Assembly (NCBI GenBank): GCA_028279545.1
Contig: JANQNN010000044.1
Coordinates: forward strand, 1-64,000
DNA: 64,000 nt
Direction: 5' to 3'
DNA from: Nitrosopumilaceae archaeon
GTDB taxonomy: Archaea > Thermoproteota > Nitrososphaeria > Nitrososphaerales > Nitrosopumilaceae
Shown here: positions 61,267-64,000 of the stretch, piece by piece
Position numbering within the stretch: the stretch's first letter is position 1
Layout: each line of letters starts with the position of its first letter
The notes under the pieces: generated by a model
What the model was told of the DNA's origin: nothing
The model's database searches: none
The model's input: only the letters and a program-made list of their open reading frames with translations
Position numbers and translations under genes: made by a program

Positions 61267-62253
61267 GTGCAACAAACAATCCTATTTTCACTTATCTTCA
61301 GCGTATTGCTGGTTTCATTTACGCCTGTAATGGCTGAGTTTATTCAAACCTCAGATAATGAGCCTAATCAAATAGTTCTCCCATTTGGTAAAGGAACAGT
61401 AAATCCTTCTAGTAATTCTGCAAGTACGGTTCTTTCTTTTAGCAGCTCAACTATAGTTAGTAGTAGCAGTACCACAACAACCATTGGAGACTCCGTTACC
61501 TTTGATATTTTTGAAACAAATGATGGCAATGTCCCTCTAACTTTTCCTACTGTAACTTCAGATAGTCCATTATGTAATCCAATTTTTGTAAACGGAGATA
61601 AAAATAATGATGGAATACTTGATCCTTACGAACAATGGTATTTTACTTGTGATGTAAAATCTACAATTGCCGGAATTTTTGAAATAGTTCTTACTGGATT
61701 TGGAATTGCACCTGATGGCACCCTAGTTACATGGCCTGAGGATCCAGATGAGAGAATAATCGGCACAGTTGAAGTTATTCGTGACTTGGATTCTCCAAGA
61801 ATGTTAAAACAAACTGCAGTAGATGAATTATCCACAATCACAATCAATGAAAGAGATGGACAAAATAAAATAAGCAATGCAAAAAAAGCAATTTTGCAGA
61901 GTCTAAACGATAGATTTTGGCATGATGACTATACTTTAACAGAACATGGCGAAAATGTATTTGATTATGAAAAAAAGGCAGTAAGGGAACTATTCAAAGT
62001 AAAATCAGTTGATGTTTCAGATATCATTGAAATTCTAGTCGATGTGGATAAAACACTTGCACAGTTAGTAATTGATTCTGTACCAGTTGATAAAAGTGAT
62101 AAGATAGTTGATAGACTGATAGAAAAAGCCAATAGGGAAATGGAAAAAGCTCAGGAGCATTTAGATGATGGTGAGCCTGATGATGCCATTTATCATTACA
62201 AAAAAGCCTGGATGTATGCCCAAAAAGCACTAGATCTTGTCATGGATTATTAG
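61267..62253 (+). CDS. Secreted protein with calcium-binding (dockerin/EF-hand-like) segment
   Basis: 328 residues, GTG start. Signal peptide (1-23, ending VMA), a Ser/Thr-rich beta domain (probably O-glycosylated), then DKNNDGILDPYEQW, an EF-hand-like calcium loop (DxNxDGxxDxxE). The C-terminal third is helical with an amphipathic repeat (EKANREMEKAQEHLDDGEPDDAIYHYKKAW, TPR-like). Surface or periplasmic. Function unknown. Confidence 0.65.
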   Translation: MQQTILFSLIFSVLLVSFTPVMAEFIQTSDNEPNQIVLPFGKGTVNPSSNSASTVLSFSSSTIVSSSSTTTTIGDSVTFDIFETNDGNVPLTFPTVTSDSPLCNPIFVNGDKNNDGILDPYEQWYFTCDVKSTIAGIFEIVLTGFGIAPDGTLVTWPEDPDERIIGTVEVIRDLDSPRMLKQTAVDELSTITINERDGQNKISNAKKAILQSLNDRFWHDDYTLTEHGENVFDYEKKAVRELFKVKSVDVSDIIEILVDVDKTLAQLVIDSVPVDKSDKIVDRLIEKANREMEKAQEHLDDGEPDDAIYHYKKAWMYAQKALDLVMDY

Positions 62254-62285
62254 AATTGATATAAGATTCAAAATAGATTAAATTT

Positions 62286-62519
62286 ATGACAAAAAAAGGA
62301 GTAATTGAGGAAATTTTTAGCAAAGCAAGGTTTGGAAACGAACCTGAATCTTACACAATTTGCTATAGAGATTTTGAAAAAATCAAGGAGGTAACATTGC
62401 CAGAATTTATCGAAGTATCTGAGAATTTTGAAACCATTCCAATTAGTAGAATTAAAAAGATTACAAAAAATAACAAAATTCTATTTGAAAAGAAAGAGGA
62501 TTTAAAGAGATTCCAATGA
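62286..62519 (+). CDS. MJ1316/DUF504 RNA-end-recognition domain protein
   Basis: 77 residues matching the MJ1316 family (predicted RNA cyclic-group end recognition): MTKKGVIEEIFSKARF, ESYTICYRDFEKIKE, VTLPEFIEVS and the invariant IPISRIKKI. Small basic protein. The family occurs with tRNA ligase and 2'-5' phosphodiesterase-related genes elsewhere. Overlaps the next gene by ATGA. Confidence 0.78.
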   Translation: MTKKGVIEEIFSKARFGNEPESYTICYRDFEKIKEVTLPEFIEVSENFETIPISRIKKITKNNKILFEKKEDLKRFQ

Positions 62520-63190
62520 TAAAAACAATATTTTTTATTTTATTTGTTATGTTTTGTAGCAGTTTTTTATTAGAATCACATCAAACCCATATTTCAAAAC
62601 CCATCCTATCTTTAGAAAAAACTCAATACCAAAGTGGTGAGCTAGTATCACTTAAAGGAGTGGTCATTTACGATGACAATCCAACATCAGATGTGCTATT
62701 ACAAATTCTTGTTTCCGATCCTAATGAAAAAGTAATCGTTGATGCATATACTATAAGCCTAGATGACGGAACAATTTTTGTAGAATTTTTAATTCCAGAA
62801 AATTCCATTTCAGGAGAATATGAAATTGATGTAACAAGTCTTTGTAGAGAAGTACATCGAGAAATATGCACACATCAATATGAAATTGTAAAATTCAATG
62901 TAGCAGATGATTCACTGCAAGATATCTCAATACCAGATTGGATAAAGAATCTTGCAAAATGGTGGTTTGAAGGAAATATAGATGATTCAACTTATGCTTC
63001 AGCATTTGAATTCATGATTAAAGAAGAAATTATCATTGTTCCTTTAACAGATAAACAAGAAAGTGTAGATACAAAAATTCCAGATTGGCTTAAAAAACAA
63101 GCAAAATGGTGGTCTGAAGGAACAATTTCTGATAAAGACTATGTGGCAGGCTTACAATTTCTAATTGCCAACGGAATAATTTCTGTTTAA
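62516..63190 (+). CDS. Secreted protein with two WW-type C-terminal repeats
   Basis: 224 residues. Signal peptide (1-20), a beta-sandwich domain (LSLEKTQYQSGELVSLKGVV; cysteines LCREVHREIC), then two copies of a roughly 38-residue repeat (IPDWIKNLAKWWFEGNIDDSTYASAFEFMI and IPDWLKKQAKWWSEGTISDKDYVAGLQFLI). Such IPxWxKxxAxWW units are common in thaumarchaeal secreted proteins and probably mediate surface attachment. Co-transcribed with the MJ1316 gene by overlap. Confidence 0.7.
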   Translation: MIKTIFFILFVMFCSSFLLESHQTHISKPILSLEKTQYQSGELVSLKGVVIYDDNPTSDVLLQILVSDPNEKVIVDAYTISLDDGTIFVEFLIPENSISGEYEIDVTSLCREVHREICTHQYEIVKFNVADDSLQDISIPDWIKNLAKWWFEGNIDDSTYASAFEFMIKEEIIIVPLTDKQESVDTKIPDWLKKQAKWWSEGTISDKDYVAGLQFLIANGIISV

Positions 63191-63201
63191 TTTTTTGAGC
63201 A

Positions 63202-63294
63202 TTACTTTTCCTGGTTTGGGTCAAAGCCAGTATCTTTTATAATATAATCAAAAATCTTCCCAAAAAGGGAGTTTTTTTGTATTTTTTCAGACAT
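63202..63294 (-). CDS. Small protein, 30 residues
   Basis: MSEKIQKNSLFGKIFDYIIKDTGFDPNQEK; short but with balanced composition and an amphipathic helix. Tail-to-tail with the previous gene. Weak support. Confidence 0.4.
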   Translation of the reverse strand: MSEKIQKNSLFGKIFDYIIKDTGFDPNQEK

Positions 63295-63479
63295 AAAATC
63301 CTCTCTCAAAATAATTATTTAAGCACATTATTTTCTGAATTTTCAAGACTACAGAAAAAATATTCAGGGGCTAAAATACCAGATTCCTCGTTTCAAATTT
63401 GAAAAATATTTCTTTTAGGTAACTGGTAAGAAAAAATTATTCTTAAAATCTAAATTCCGTTTAATGTTTTTTAAAAAAA

Positions 63480-63644
63480 ATGAGTTCCTTACAAATAAGT
63501 GATCATCTAAAAACAGCTGATTCTTTGAAAATTGAAAAGGCCTCAAGAGGAAAGGTAAGTATGAAGATTTGTTATTTTGACGTAAAGGGAAAAAGACATT
63601 TCCAATCTTACTCTTTTAACGAAGGTGAAAAAATAGAGCTTTAG
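63480..63644 (+). CDS. Small protein, 54 residues, unknown
   Basis: SLQISDHLKTADSLKIEKASRGKVSMKI then CYFDVKGKRHFQSYSFNEGEKIEL, an alpha/beta pattern of about two beta strands after a helix. No recognised motif. Starts with an ATG in an A-rich leader. Confidence 0.45.
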   Translation: MSSLQISDHLKTADSLKIEKASRGKVSMKICYFDVKGKRHFQSYSFNEGEKIEL

Positions 63645-63792
63645 CTCTTGATCTTTATTTTTTCTTTAAACCATTTGATTATTTTCAAACAAGAGGAATA
63701 AATTTAATCACCTGTGAAATATTCAAAAAAAAGAGTGCGGAGCATGCCAATGCATTCCTACAAAATTAATACAAAAATAGGTTAATCATGAC

Positions 63793-64000
63793 ATGGCGAA
63801 TAATTGGATGGTATACGCCGGAATAGCCGTAGGTATTGCAGCAATTGCAGGAATTGTAGTTTATGGAACATCTAATCAACAAAATTATGTTCAGGATGAT
63901 GCAATCCTTGCCCCAGCAGCAACTCAGGGTTCAATTACCTCTGAGTCCGGATTAGGCGCAGAATTAAACAAAGAAAGATGGCATGAAGATCCCTTTGGAG
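63793..64000 (+). CDS. Membrane-anchored extracytoplasmic protein (partial, runs off the window)
   Basis: The first 69 codons are present. Hydrophobic N-terminal helix (WMVYAGIAVGIAAIAGIVVYGTS), then an Ala/Gln-rich polar segment ending ELNKERWHEDPFG. It could be a subunit of a respiratory complex or a secreted enzyme. The 3' end is outside the window. Confidence 0.6.
   Translation, partial: MANNWMVYAGIAVGIAAIAGIVVYGTSNQQNYVQDDAILAPAATQGSITSESGLGAELNKERWHEDPFG

Noticed and set aside
1-64000. CRISPR array or mobile element
   Set aside because: No regularly spaced direct repeats with unique spacers, no transposase or integrase reading frames, no flanking inverted repeats seen.

Overview
The window looks like a chromosome segment of a marine ammonia-oxidising archaeon of the Nitrosopumilus type (Nitrososphaerota/Thaumarchaeota). 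The evidence is low GC content, AT-rich intergenic regions with archaeal TATA boxes about 25 nt before many start codons (leaderless genes), frequent TTG starts, and archaeal ribosomal proteins L40e and S27Ae. There are also archaeal zinc-ribbon proteins, two blue-copper proteins (one with a PEFG-type C-terminal sorting signal), a probable semialdehyde-reducing iron alcohol dehydrogenase, and an F420-type flavin oxidoreductase. No rRNA, CRISPR array, insertion sequence or prophage was seen.

Layout. 0-9 kb: citrate synthase, a cupredoxin and a uvrB-uvrA-uvrC repair operon. 9-16 kb: small thaumarchaeal proteins, an LLM flavoenzyme, the iron alcohol dehydrogenase, glycerate kinase and a beta-CASP nuclease. 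16-25 kb: a phasin-like protein, the folate and purine genes purN, folD, 5-formyl-THF cyclo-ligase and purD, then ileS and a Dps-like ferritin. 25-28 kb: sucCD, L40e and a tRNA-Val whose 18-nt intron sits in the variable loop. 28-35 kb: the PEFG cupredoxin, a large palindrome, a broken duplicate of the glnA 5' end, a 26-residue metallothionein-like ORF, an HxlR regulator, a FeoB-like transporter, LysW and S27Ae. 35-45 kb: a type IV pilus-like locus with three or four pilin-like proteins, an ATPase, a platform protein, a large secreted protein and a prepilin peptidase. 45-52 kb: regulators, secreted proteins, a cold-shock gene relic and glnA. 52-60 kb: a metal-homeostasis island (His-tailed TPR protein, DtxR, NikR, ZnuABC, Cys-rich CDF exporter). 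60-64 kb: secreted and small uncharacterised proteins.

The most unusual content is in the metal island. Two short intergenic segments (54433-54499 and 60068-60125) share a closing stem with a compensatory base-pair change, a conserved 3' strand and the same upstream promoter box. They look like a two-copy structured RNA, perhaps a metal-responsive leader or small RNA. The palindromic box TNTTAATAAT recurs before several genes of the island. Three small paralogues (31254, 54142, 59774) look like DUF5679-type zinc ribbons that have lost all four cysteines. With the Cys-rich and His-rich extensions on the CDF, ZnuA, ZnuC and TPR proteins and the metallothionein-like peptide, this suggests an elaborate metal-buffering system. 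The function of the RNA and of the Cys-less paralogues is inference. Family assignments rest on motifs read by eye, without database searches.
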